This document shows, in pieces, positions 1-10,500 of a stretch of 64,000 nucleotides of DNA. The stretch spans positions 62,001 through 126,000 of the forward strand of contig JAVLRN010000012.1 in NCBI GenBank assembly GCA_032821775.1, in the 5' to 3' direction. Under the pieces are notes generated by a model, which did no database searches, was not told where the DNA came from, and saw only the letters and a list, made by a program, of their open reading frames with translations. Source of the DNA: Sanguinoderma infundibulare. Taxonomy: Eukaryota > Basidiomycota > Agaricomycetes > Polyporales > Polyporaceae. Made by a program: the position numbers and the translations under genes. Position 1 is the stretch's first letter. Each line of letters opens with the position of its first letter.

Positions 1-2201
1 CGACACGCAAGGAGAATCTATAAGCAAAAAATCAAGGAAGGGTAAAAATAAGAAGGGCAGTACCTGCGGAAGCTCGATGCCCTCGTTCATCGCCGACGAG
101 CCGTTGTTGAACCGCAGCGTGCTCGCGCGGATGGCCGTGCCATACGGCTCTGCGCGATTTCGCGATCCGGGCCCGTCTTCGTCCCCGCGCTTCTTGTTTG
201 TCATCTTTCTCGAGTTCAGGCTGTGTGGGTTTGACGGCGGGAGAGAGTTAGGTGAACTCGAATGCGTTGAACAAAATGATGGCACCCCACGCACGCGACC
301 ATGAGCGAGTTGGAGTATACTGGAAAACCGAGGGCGAGGGCAGCTTAGCGGGAACGGCACACAAAGGATGCAGACATGGGCGTGGTACTCACGGCGCTCT
401 GCGATCATCATTGTTCCGAGCCATACCCAGTTTTGGACCCCGTAGACGTGCACCTGGTCGCTGGCATTAGTCATTGGCGTAGCCAGATATAAACATGGAA
501 CAATCACCAACACGAAGGACATGATGTTGAAGATGCTACACCTCAAGTTCAGAAGCATGATGCATCTACGAACCGGACAACCCACGTCGTCAAGAGCCCT
601 GATAATGAGAGTCATCGGTACGCGTGCAGAAGTAAGAATGAGGTTGAACATACCGGTACTCATGGTATACAAGATGAGCCTGTTGATCATCGAGTCGGTG
701 CTATCATCGAGTTGAGTTACCTTACAATGATTGGACGGTGTGTAGTTCGAATCACCTCTTGAACCCAGTACGACTGTGGTGCAGGATATAGATCAACGTC
801 GCTGTCAATATGATGTCCGCGCTGGATGCCAAAGCATTGTAGGCCAGCACGAGCCACTGCGGTTTTGCGTTCAAAAGACGTAACATTTAATATGGGAATG
901 TATACGCACAAGTAGATTTTCGAAGTTGTTCAGGGTGATACCGCGGAACCTGACCAATGCACGAGACAATATGAGGAACGATCATCGTGCTGGTAATAGG
1001 AAGTTCTACTTGCCCAACGATCGTAGACGCTGCCAGGGATCACGGTTTCAACGCGGTGCGAACAGCAATAATTGAGGGACGATTACGCACCCACGGATAC
1101 CCCTACAGATCGACAGGAACGTGACTGAGAGTATGTCAAGAGAAGGCGCAAGCATACCTAGTGCCCCGCCCATAAGCAAAAGCTATATCCCAAGCACAGT
1201 CAGAGCGGGAACGGACGACGATAAGCCGATATTCCTGACTCACGATAGCGATGACTAGCCAAAGCCGGTACTTCGACGGCCCCACTTGCAACCACTCGAA
1301 GTCAGGATCGTATATTGGGCGAACGAGAGCCTAGGATCAATCCTACCTAGGAGAATCCGAACCGTGTAGAAGCTTTAGATGACCATTTTCTGTGAGCGAA
1401 TGCATACGGTTGTCCTATACCGTCGCGATTCACCTTTGACAGTTGATCATGATGCAAGTCTAATCGACATGGAAGCGTAAAGGTCGAACGGAGAGGAACA
1501 GGTAGGAATACTATACTTACAGCCACTATGGGAAAGACCTACAGGCCGAAAAGAGACGGTGAAAACCAAGCTCAAAGCTGCAGAGGACACGCGACCCACA
1601 TCGAGAGACCTAAGATGCTACTTGTCAATCATATTGCTCCGTCATGATTATCGGGTAGCCCTTACCAAACACCCCGAAGAAAGGCTAGATAATTCCCGTA
1701 ATTTTCCACAAAATAGTAATATCTGGAGATGCCACTAAGTGTGGGACACCCCGCACAGAGGAGATCGTGATGGACGTACGCGAGGTGGACATGCAGCACC
1801 GTGACTGCCGTCTCCAATATTCTGCCGCAGTACGAAGTAGGTGAGCGACTTTCGAAGAGAAGGACATGTTGAAAACATACATGACTATGATGACCTGTTC
1901 GTCACTTTGTGAATGCCAGCGGTTAACGAGCTAAGTCGGGCTACGTACGATACTCTTGAGCCATCGAGCTTCGGCGGTGTACATGCGGAAGTACTTGTAC
2001 GTCTGGTTTAGGAATAGCCCATACAACCTTCAGGACCACGAACCGATCGTGAGCGGGATCAGATGCCACAAAGATATGAGAAACGCACGCAAGGGAGGCA
2101 TAGGAGCCGATCAGCACTAATCCAAATGCTCCATTTATCGAAGTGATTATAGGCAGTGGAAAGCGAGCTTCAGGCTGTGGATAGATGGGTGCAGGGGCCA
2201 T
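1..2201 (-). CDS. DUF6534 multipass membrane protein, 3' end outside window
   Basis: Multi-exon minus-strand gene of the Agaricomycete DUF6534 family; function unknown, predicted plasma or endomembrane protein with about seven helices. ATG at 2199-2201 opens MAPAPIYPQPEARF followed by a hydrophobic helix (SINGAFGLVLIGSYASLA). Downstream exons carry family landmarks: LETAVTVLHVHLA (about 1795-1840), YYYFVENYGNYLAFL (about 1685-1725), FYTVRILLG (about 1340-1366), LTATLIYILHHSRTGFK (about 750-835), DSMINRLILYTMSTG (650-722), a 13-nt micro-exon coding GLLT (about 582-600), IFNIMSFVL (503-543), and a charged cytoplasmic tail starting SLNSRKMTNKKRG (about 170-225). The tail runs to a donor near 62 and the stop lies beyond the left edge. 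The exon pattern matches the genes at 3795-6166 and 61909-63918. Exons between 900 and 1130 are uncertain. The upstream in-frame GTG at 2237 was not used because fungi need ATG. Confidence 0.8.
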
Positions 2202-2685
2202 TGGTGTGGAGGTTGGACGGGAGGAGGAACTGGGCACTGACCTGGCTCTAATACCTCCCGAAAGATCGAGGCCGACGGACCTGACGTGGGATTATGAAGC
2301 TTCTTGGACTCCATCGTCGCAACACATAGAGAGGAGCAGCGTCTTCCCCATGCATGGCTCGATCATAACCTTGAGTGCTTCTCTGTCTCAGAAGCACGGT
2401 TTCTGAGGTGCTCCCATCCGGATTCACAACGTCCTCGGAGGTCCTCGGTCACATTGTGTGCGAATACAGCTGGATACCACACCCCTGGTTCATCTACAAG
2501 ATTCAAGCCATATGGTAGAAACCAAACATATCTGCTGTTGAATTGACGGTGCTACATCATGTCCGAGAAGCGTTGTCACTTGACATGTCTTCGACTCGGA
2601 GGTATTGGTCCCTGAGGCCGTTCAGCACCTTGAGTGACCTTGATTGATATGACCCCTGGAGCTGAAAATATGCGGGGCACTATAC

Positions 2686-3297
2686 CACGCGAGGAAAACC
2701 AATATTTCTTGTCCCTAAGAATAGGCTGAAAAATGTTAATGAAAATGTCACGTTTTGCCGAACGTTATCCCCCGTATAGAACTCGAAGTTTAAGATTTCT
2801 CTGAATGTTCGCCCAAAGTTGACGTTTCGGGCCGCATTCCGAGGCCAACAAAATGTGACGGAGAATGTCACGTTCTATTGGCTGCATAACATTGCGGAGA
2901 ACTTCGAGTTTTAATGAGCATTCAAACTCAGATAGCATTTAAAGTTCTTCGCTGAAATGGTCAATAAACTTGAAGTTTTTAGCAACATTTACCGAGTTTT
3001 ATGAGAACTTCAAGTTTATTGACCATTTCAGCGGAGAACTTTAAATGCTATTTGAGTTTGAATGTTCATTAAAACTCGATGTTCTCCGCAATGTTATGCA
3101 GCCAATAGAACGTGACATTCTCCGTCACATTTTGTTGGCCTCGGAATGCGGCCCGAAACGTCAACTTTGGGCGAACATTCAGAGAAATCTTAAACTTCGA
3201 GTTCTATACGGGGGATAACGTTCGGCAAAACGTGACATTTTCATTAACATTTTTCAGCCTATTCTTAGGGACAAGAAATATTGGTTTTCCTCGCGTG
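2686..3297. mobile_element. Foldback / hairpin MITE with 292-bp inverted arms
   Basis: The left arm 2686-2977 and right arm 3006-3297 are near-perfect reverse complements (292 bp each, only a handful of mismatches) around a 28-bp loop (2978-3005). The outer ends read CACGCGAGGAAAACC. The trinucleotide TAC abuts both ends (2683-2685 and 3298-3300) and could be a 3-bp target-site duplication, as made by CACTA or PIF/Harbinger transposases. The same short reading frame appears on both arms merely because of the symmetry, so no protein is called. It sits in the gap upstream of the DUF6534 gene that starts at 2201. Known: long-armed foldback MITEs are non-autonomous. Inferred: this copy is fairly young, given the arm identity. 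Confidence 0.8.
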
Positions 3298-3794
3298 TAC
3301 GTCTCTCGATTGCCGCGCTGGAGAAGATGGCGGAGTAACGTAGGACGAGACTGAGCTGGCAGAGCGTGGGAATGTGTTGTCGATACAAGCGCTGCCCAAG
3401 AGTGGACCGGTCCGAGTCCGTACATAACCTCAGGCCTCATCGTGCTTGTCTCATGAGACTACGACTGCCAGTGGAAGCCTTGTCGACTCCGATAGGCCAA
3501 ATCCTTCAATATATCGCGCTACTCGACAGGATACCAGCTCCAGGAATTCTGGTCCGCATTTTTCCATTTTGATAGAGTCGTTCCCCGGCGGCGTCGTGCT
3601 CTCCTAAAACTAACCGAATAACTCATCGCGCCCCATGCCCATATGCATCCTCTAGCTGCATCCGGATACCGTATACATAGCATACAAAGTCGAGATCTTC
3701 CTGATTTGGAAGACGCGCAAGTATCAGCCGAACATCATACAGGTAACAGTACTACCACGATCCAGGCGACTGTGCGTCTTCTGGATCCAAACCT

Positions 3795-6166
3795 CTACAT
3801 CCTCGGCGTCTTGCCCTCCTCGAGCACGGAGCCTCGAGAAGTCTGCATGTCCCCTTCGCCGTCCTCGACCTCGGTCGTGACCTTGATGTCGATCCTCGTT
3901 CGGGAGCGGTCGGAGCTCTGGTTTCGCCCGCGGGAACGCCCAACGTAGAGGTGACGTGATGTAGTCAGCAACGTGCGTTCTCGCGTGGCGTAAAAGATGG
4001 GAGAAAAAACGAGAACTTACCTGGGGCGACCTGTACCGCTCCGCGGTGGCGATGCGCTGCGAGGGGGGGAGGAAGTTGCTCCCGAGAGTGGTTGACTCGC
4101 CCCCGAATAGCTCGCTGCCTCCGTTCGTGAGCGGCCTCCTCGAGTTCAGACTGGGATGTCAGACAGTCCGAGTCAGAATCAGACGAAATACAGAAGAGGA
4201 CGGGGTCTCAAGTGCGTGCTTACACTGCGAGGAAGGTGACCATATACACTAGCGGAACCCGGCCGATTGGCATCAGCGTTTGTGCGGAGGCGGATTGAAG
4301 GTGGGCACGTACGTCTCACGGTGACGAGCTGGAAGCCGGCCCACCATGCTGTGCCAGGCAGGGTGAAGGCCTGTTCGGATATCAGTTGAGTTGGACTTAG
4401 TCCGAAATAGTTCGGAGGTGCCATCTCACCAGGATCCAGGAGATCACATCGCAGAGGCTACGCGGTGCGCTTGGTGAGCTACGAATGGAAGGACTGGCTC
4501 ATGAATGCGATCACCTGACAAGGAGGCCTTGTATTCGTGCAAGTTCAGTGGTTATTGCCATGCATAGAAAGAGAATTCTCACCTGTATTGATCACGTAGA
4601 TCATGAGTGTATTGACGAGGGACCTCGATCTAAAGAACACCGGCGAAGTGAGCCTTCAAAGTTGATACAGACGCCTAGCGGTATGACTTACTCTTTCAGG
4701 CTTGCTTGTCCGCTGCGGAGCACGTAGATGAGCGTCGCGGTGATCGCGACGTGTGCGACCGTCGCCGCGGCGAACTGTCCGTGTATCAAATGCTGAAATA
4801 GCCCCGACGCCCACAACCGCATCCATTTGGTGAGTCAGACGAGACAACGAGCGGTGTAAAGACTCACGCCCTCTTGCTGCACGACGATGCTCACGAAGAA
4901 GGTTAAAGGATTGCCGGATTGGAAGCTGGTATATGTGGATTATTCGCAGATACGACGTTGATCAGTTGCTTAGACCGCATAAGTATGGCACAGTGACGAA
5001 AATACTCACAGCCGAATAGTAATCGCTAGAAGGATATAGTGTGCTTAGGGAAGCTGGGCATCACGGGAGAGAGAATCGTCTCACCTAGGCTGAAACCGAG
5101 CTCCGTGGCAAGCGATAGGACCTAGAGGAAGCATGAGAACTCATCACGGGCAGCCAGAGGAGGTTGGGGCACACCGCGAGGGCCGACGAATACTTGAAGT
5201 TCTGGCCGACTGTCCAAAAGCACTGAGCACTGTGACGCAAAAGCCAAAACTTCCAGGAGACGTACTCAACCAAACCCCACGCACGAAAAATCTGAGAATG
5301 GTGAGCAATGTGAGCCTACTGGCTGCCGGCCGGCAAATCAGAATACGTACAAATGCGTCGCGACCATGCTCAATCCCTACGACAGAAAACGTCGTGAATA
5401 TATTGGACACATAGTTACAAAATGGTGACTGGCTCACCGTCACGGCTGGGATCAGCTGTATGCCCAGACAATGGGTGATGTGTCAACGGGTTATATGGGC
5501 TGTTCAAGTCGCTGTTGAACTTACATTGAAGGACCTGCGCTGATGGGGTAAGTCAAGCGCTCTCAGGTTTCGAAGGGCTCGCTTGCACGTACCACAGACG
5601 TCCATCCAGTGCCGGCGGGTTGAAGTAGTTCGTCACGAGCCAATAGTAGCTGCGACAGGGATTAAAACTAAATCGTGATTGAACGCAGCCGTGGGACAGG
5701 AGGCTCACCTCGCGTGCATTGAGAGCACACACTGCAGCGTTTCGAAGATACTAGCGAGTCGCGCCCGAAGTTTTCAGGAATGATTGTCCCAACGATCTTG
5801 TTCGCACTCACAGGGATACTACAATCTGCATATATGTGTCGTTTGCACGCACAGTGAGCTCGCGGGACACGACAAAACAGACACGGGGCCGATACTCACC
5901 AGCACTCGGATGTACACATAGTCGTGCGAGTGCAGCCGCATGTACCGATAGGCCTGGTGCAAAATGATGCCGTACAATCTGCCAGGCAAACGATATCGTT
6001 CAGCGAGACCGTCGGTGGCGCAACGATGATGCCCGGGGGAGGCTTACATGAGGCTGAAGAACGTTCCGAGCAGCAAAGCGCCATAGGCATCCTCAATGTG
6101 GCGCGGGACGGCGGGGATCATGGGTTGGGCAGTAGCGGTGGTGTTCGTAGCCGCCGAGTCGGACAT
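3795..6166 (-). CDS. DUF6534 multipass membrane protein
   Basis: Complete minus-strand gene with about 14 short exons, family DUF6534 (Agaricomycete-specific, function unknown). ATG at 6164-6166 gives MSDSAATNTTATAQPM and the helix YGALLLGTFFSL; the first intron falls after CTCAT, exactly as in the gene at 61909. Exon 2 (near 5905-5978) codes LYGIILHQAYRYMRLHSH. Later landmarks are FETLQCVLSMHA (about 5712-5752), YYWLVTNYFNPPALDGRLW (about 5593-5651), VLSLATELGFSL (about 5090-5125), VAHVAITATLIYVLRSGQA (about 4697-4765), SLVNTLMIYVINTG (about 4582-4622), micro-exon GLLV (near 4520), SLCDVISWIL (about 4427-4458), AFTLPGTAWWAGFQLVT (about 4322-4370) and tail SLNSRRPLTNGGSELFGG. The last exon ends IDIKVTTEVEDGEGDM, then EEGKTPRM and a stop at 3795-3797. 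Long acidic C-terminal tail. The same family brackets the whole window. Confidence 0.85.
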
Positions 6167-7504
6167 GGCTGAGGGTCTCCGATTCGGTAAGGACTGACTT
6201 TGCGCGATTAGAGTGCTGCCAGGATTGCAGTCTCGAATGCCAGTAGGTGGAGCAGTCTGCGCGGTGGTGTCGAACGAGACTAAAGGCAAGCGGGGTGGGA
6301 GATACTGGGGACGGCTGTAATGAGGGAAACCGGCCGCCACGATACTGATTAAGTTCGATTGCATGCCGGAAAAGAAGGAGTTGCGCGCTCCAAGCGCAGC
6401 CGAGGAAGGCTCGGACTGAGAAGGGAATGTTCCGTACCACAATGGGCCTTGCAAGATGAGATGCGATCTGCCAAATCTCCCCCGGTTGGTTTGCTTCCAT
6501 CGCTGGGGCTGTCCGCACGAGAGCATGCTTTTGAGGGGGGCGAGTATATTCGCGGGGTGAGCTGAGGCGTGTTGTGTCCTATGCGTCCTTTTTCCGAATG
6601 GACGGGACACAGAGATGGCCATCAGCGTTGGCCCTGGAAGCGAAGGTGAACGCAAACCATGCCCCCACTTCCCCAGCGCGTCTAAGTCGGGATGTCGCCC
6701 TCGTCCGGCGCTGATTCTGATTCTCCTTGACGTGTCCCGCGTTTAGCAGCTATTCTTGTGAGAGCGCGTGTGAGCGCAGGCCGGTTCGCAGTCAATTGCG
6801 AAGGCAGCTCACCTGGTCCCATCTCTCGTCGGCCGGCATCCCGACAGATGAGGCACTGCATAATCCCGCGCGACGCCCCCAAAAAGAAGCTTTAGTGCAT
6901 CCGGGATAGGGTTCGGAAACTGCGGGCGGGCTTGAATCACGCCCATGGACATATGGGCAAGGAAGTGCGTTCGCTGTCGCCGCCGCCACCCCAGGCAGGA
7001 CCCTGACGCCTCTCTAAGACTCCTTCCAGTGCCGTGTGAAACTAGTCAAAGAGACCTCCCACCCAGTTGTTCGCTCTCCCTGTAGCCCAAAAATAGTCTG
7101 TCCAGAATTGCTTCCTCCGACACTGTCCGCACGACCGTTAGCGCGACCGTCCGCACGACCGTTAGCGCGACCATCTGTTAGCGCGGCCATCCGCACGCCC
7201 GAAAAATAGCCTGTCCAGAATTAGTTCCTTGCGTGGGTCCACAACACTGTCCGCACGACCGTTAGCCCGAGCTTGCGATGTCGATATAGCTGTTGTTATT
7301 GCGGCGAATTTTCCGATGATGGATGACACACATTCATTGAGGGTTATTTCTCTGAACAACGAAAGCTACAATTAATCAGCTTCAAAAGAGTTTGCATCAT
7401 TCAGTGCTACAGCAAGACATGAAACATTCGCAAGACATGAAACATTCGCATGACAATTGACCAAAGTATCACCACATTTGGAGACACAAATAACGACATG
7501 AATA
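6167..7504. other. Gene-free spacer with a short ADGR-type repeat
   Basis: About 1.3 kb between the start of the DUF6534 gene and the stop of the next gene. Several open frames cross it on both strands, but none begins with a supported exon or matches a family I know. The only structured part is the CpG-rich repeat at 7115-7270, listed separately. The 5' half should hold the DUF6534 promoter; no clear TATA element was seen. Confidence 0.5.
7115..7270. repeat. 12-bp CpG-rich repeat, outlying copies
   Basis: Degenerate units like GCGCGACCGTCC and ACGACCGTTAGC appear at about 7115-7200 and again at 7245-7270. On the minus strand they would read ANGRADGR. They lie downstream of the stop at 7505, so here they are not coding, but the unit is the same as in the arrays at 7953, 11455, 38981 and 40452. 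Confidence 0.7.
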
Positions 7505-10500
7505 CTACGTCTCAGGTACAGATGGATGGCTAGCAGCGGGTGGTAGTTGCATATATGGATGGATGGGTGTCGAGGGTGGCATGGGCGGCGGTGGCGGAGG
7601 TTGGCCGAGTTGTGTTCCTGCCGGGGGCTGCACGTGGGCCTGGATAGGCGTTGTGGGATAATATATTAATGGTACGCTCGAGCCTGCTGTGATATTGTGA
7701 GGCATGTAGGGAGGAGCGTTCGGAGTGTGCTGTATGATAGGAGGACCATACATGTATGCTCCTGTGAACCGGCAGTGAGGGACGCCGTTCCACAGGTGAT
7801 GGGTTCCGTCCTGGTGTCCGCTGTTGAGCGCGGGGTGGTTGTGTGCCGGGGGAGCTGCGACTTGCAGACCGTAGCCTCCTTCCTGAAAGGCAGGGTTAAT
7901 GGAAGGCCCAGGCATGCCTGGCTCTTGCACCGTAGCGCTCAAGCCCAAGCGATCGTCCGCGCGACCGTTCCCGCGATCGTCCGCGCGACCGTCCCCGCGA
8001 CCGTCCCCGCGACCGTCCCCGCAACCGTCCGCGCGATCGTCCGTGCTATAGTCCGCGCGGTAGTCTGCGGGGTAGTCTGCGTGGTAGTTCGGGTGGCCCG
8101 TAGATGCATCCTTGGGACGCGGTCCTCCAGTGGTATCCTGACCAAGTAGTGGTGTTGGGTGTTGGGGCTCAAGGGTGCGGGGCCGCTTGTTAGGTCGGTT
8201 GACGCCAGGATCGCCAGGGTGCTCCTTCAACATCTCCTTCGACGACGAAGCTCCAGTTGATCCCAAGGACGTCTCCAAAAGTTGGATTTTTCTTTTGAAA
8301 ACGGGCTTCGGCTTCGGACTGCCAGATGGCGCAGCCTGGTTGTTCCAAGATTGGGGCTGTGGGGTTGGTTCATCGTCCGAGATCTCCATGTACTCCTGGC
8401 GTGGTCTCGACTTTGCCATAACGGGTGAAGTCCGGATGGGAACAGTCAATGGACGGAACAAGGTGTCCCGTTGCTTCTTTTGCTGGTGAGCCCGACCGTC
8501 CGAATGGGAAACGTCTGAGTCAGAGGAGTAATCGTCCGACGAGTTTTCAGTCTCAGATGTGTCAGCGGTTACGTTCCTCTTCCTCCTGGCCTTCTCCTTC
8601 TCCTTCCCCTTCCCCTTTCCCTTCCCCTTCCCCTTCCCCTTCTCCCTCTCCTTCTCCCTCTCCCTCTCCTTCTCCTTCCCCTTATCCCTCTTCCCTAAGG
8701 TAGTGTGCGCACCGTCAAGACGTTGGGCGCCGCTGCTGTCATTGCCACCGTCAGAATGGTCTTGGTCTTCGTCCGAGTCATAGCCGGCAGGCCGTCGTTT
8801 ACGTGCCGGACCCAAGCGGTCCACACGACCATCGATGAACAGGCGACGACCACATAAGTGCGAAGAGGTGTGCTCTGGTGGCGCGCCCAAAACAACAGCC
8901 TCAATCCCGTCGTCCATCCCTACAACGCAAAGCGCACTGCATTAGTGAAACGCCTGTAAAGGTTCAAGGAAATGCTCGCCTTCCGCGATGGTGTCGTCGA
9001 GCCGCTCAAAGCCTAGGGGATGCTCCGTGTCTAAAATCCCACGGACAAGGAAATTCAAGTCGTTGCGCAGGAGGTTGTGAATGCTCCTCGCGATCCGTCG
9101 GTTCGATTTATCGCCTTTAGGCGCGGCGATCGGTGGTAAAGGCACAGCTTCCGGCCAGTTGCGCCAGCGGACCTTCCTGCTCACAAATGTGGGCCCGGCC
9201 GACTTCCAGGGGAGCTTCTTGAACTTGTCACCCGGAATTCCCAAACCATCTGGAACGCGCAATGATGGTTAGCTACAAGACGCGTTTGAACATCCTAGGA
9301 ATATCACACATACTCAGCTCCTTGAGGAGGTGTTCGGAACACCACGAAGCTAGTTCCTTCTGATCAAACGCCAGAAGTGTCTTGAGACTCGGAAGATCCT
9401 GCTCTTTGGTCGTTCGCGTCACTTTGGAAGAACCGGCAGCCCGCGCCTCGACCCGCTTGCTAGCGTATCCACACGCGAAGTCATCGGCTATCTGGATTGC
9501 GCGCGAACCCTCAGTGCAACTCGCGTCGAAGGCCTTCTCGACGCGATCCAAGGAGCCATTATGACTATGTAACACGTTGGTTAGGACTTGAAAAGAACGT
9601 AGGGGGATGGGGCGACGGATAGACTTACTAAATGTGTGCCTTAAGATGCGAGAGGACGCCGTCTCGATCTGTGCGACACCGCATCTCGAAAAACTGCAAA
9701 AGATGAGTTGATCGGACAAATCGCAAACGATTAGCTTTGATTACTTACGCCAGTCGCGTCCTTCGTCTCATGCACGGTGGCGAGCCCACCGTCGGAATTG
9801 GGATTATTGCCAACAAGGGCGACTATGCCACTAAAGCCATACATGGACTCGTACGTATTCAGCTGTACAGCCACTATGCATGAGAAGCCATATACATGCT
9901 ATCACCACCACGACTTACGAGTTCTGACAGCTTGCCCGCGGCTTTCCTGAACGAGCTTTTACGTTCGCCAGCCGTCTGGCTGCCTTGGACCATTTGCAAC
10001 CTTCGATGGTTCCCCAACAACGTCTTGGCATCTTCTTCGCCATACACTTCCAGAAACGCTTGGTAGCATCTCCGACGAAGGTGAACGTCGATGGCATTAT
10101 CTGAGGTTTTGTCAATTAACGCAATGTCTCTTTCACATACCGTATTGCGGGAACTTACGCGGTTCAGCTATAAAAGAATGCCATAATTGAGAAAGTGCCC
10201 TGTTATACAACATACAGGAATACTTACAATCTTGGAGACGTGCTAGTTCTTCCTTTTGATGGTCCTTGAAGTAGGCGCCATACAGGTTCCATAGATTCAA
10301 CTTGACGTGAGTACGCTGAGTGGTCGAGTTCCAGAGGTCGAGAACTTGGGATACATGCAAGCCGGTCTTCGACGCCACATCCTTTGCAAGGTTATGAACT
10401 GTGCTAAATGCTTGATTGACGGTGGCAATGTTTGCATCCGATATGCGGCCAACAGCCTTCTGGTCATTGTCCTGTCCGTCATTTGAATCAAGGTCCCATG

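Noticed and set aside
2680..3354. Two identical short proteins on opposite strands
   Set aside because: They are the same sequence read on the two arms of the inverted repeat; no start context or family support.
7118..7270. CRISPR-like spaced repeats
   Set aside because: Units are tandem without unique spacers, they extend into coding sequence elsewhere, and the organism is a eukaryote.
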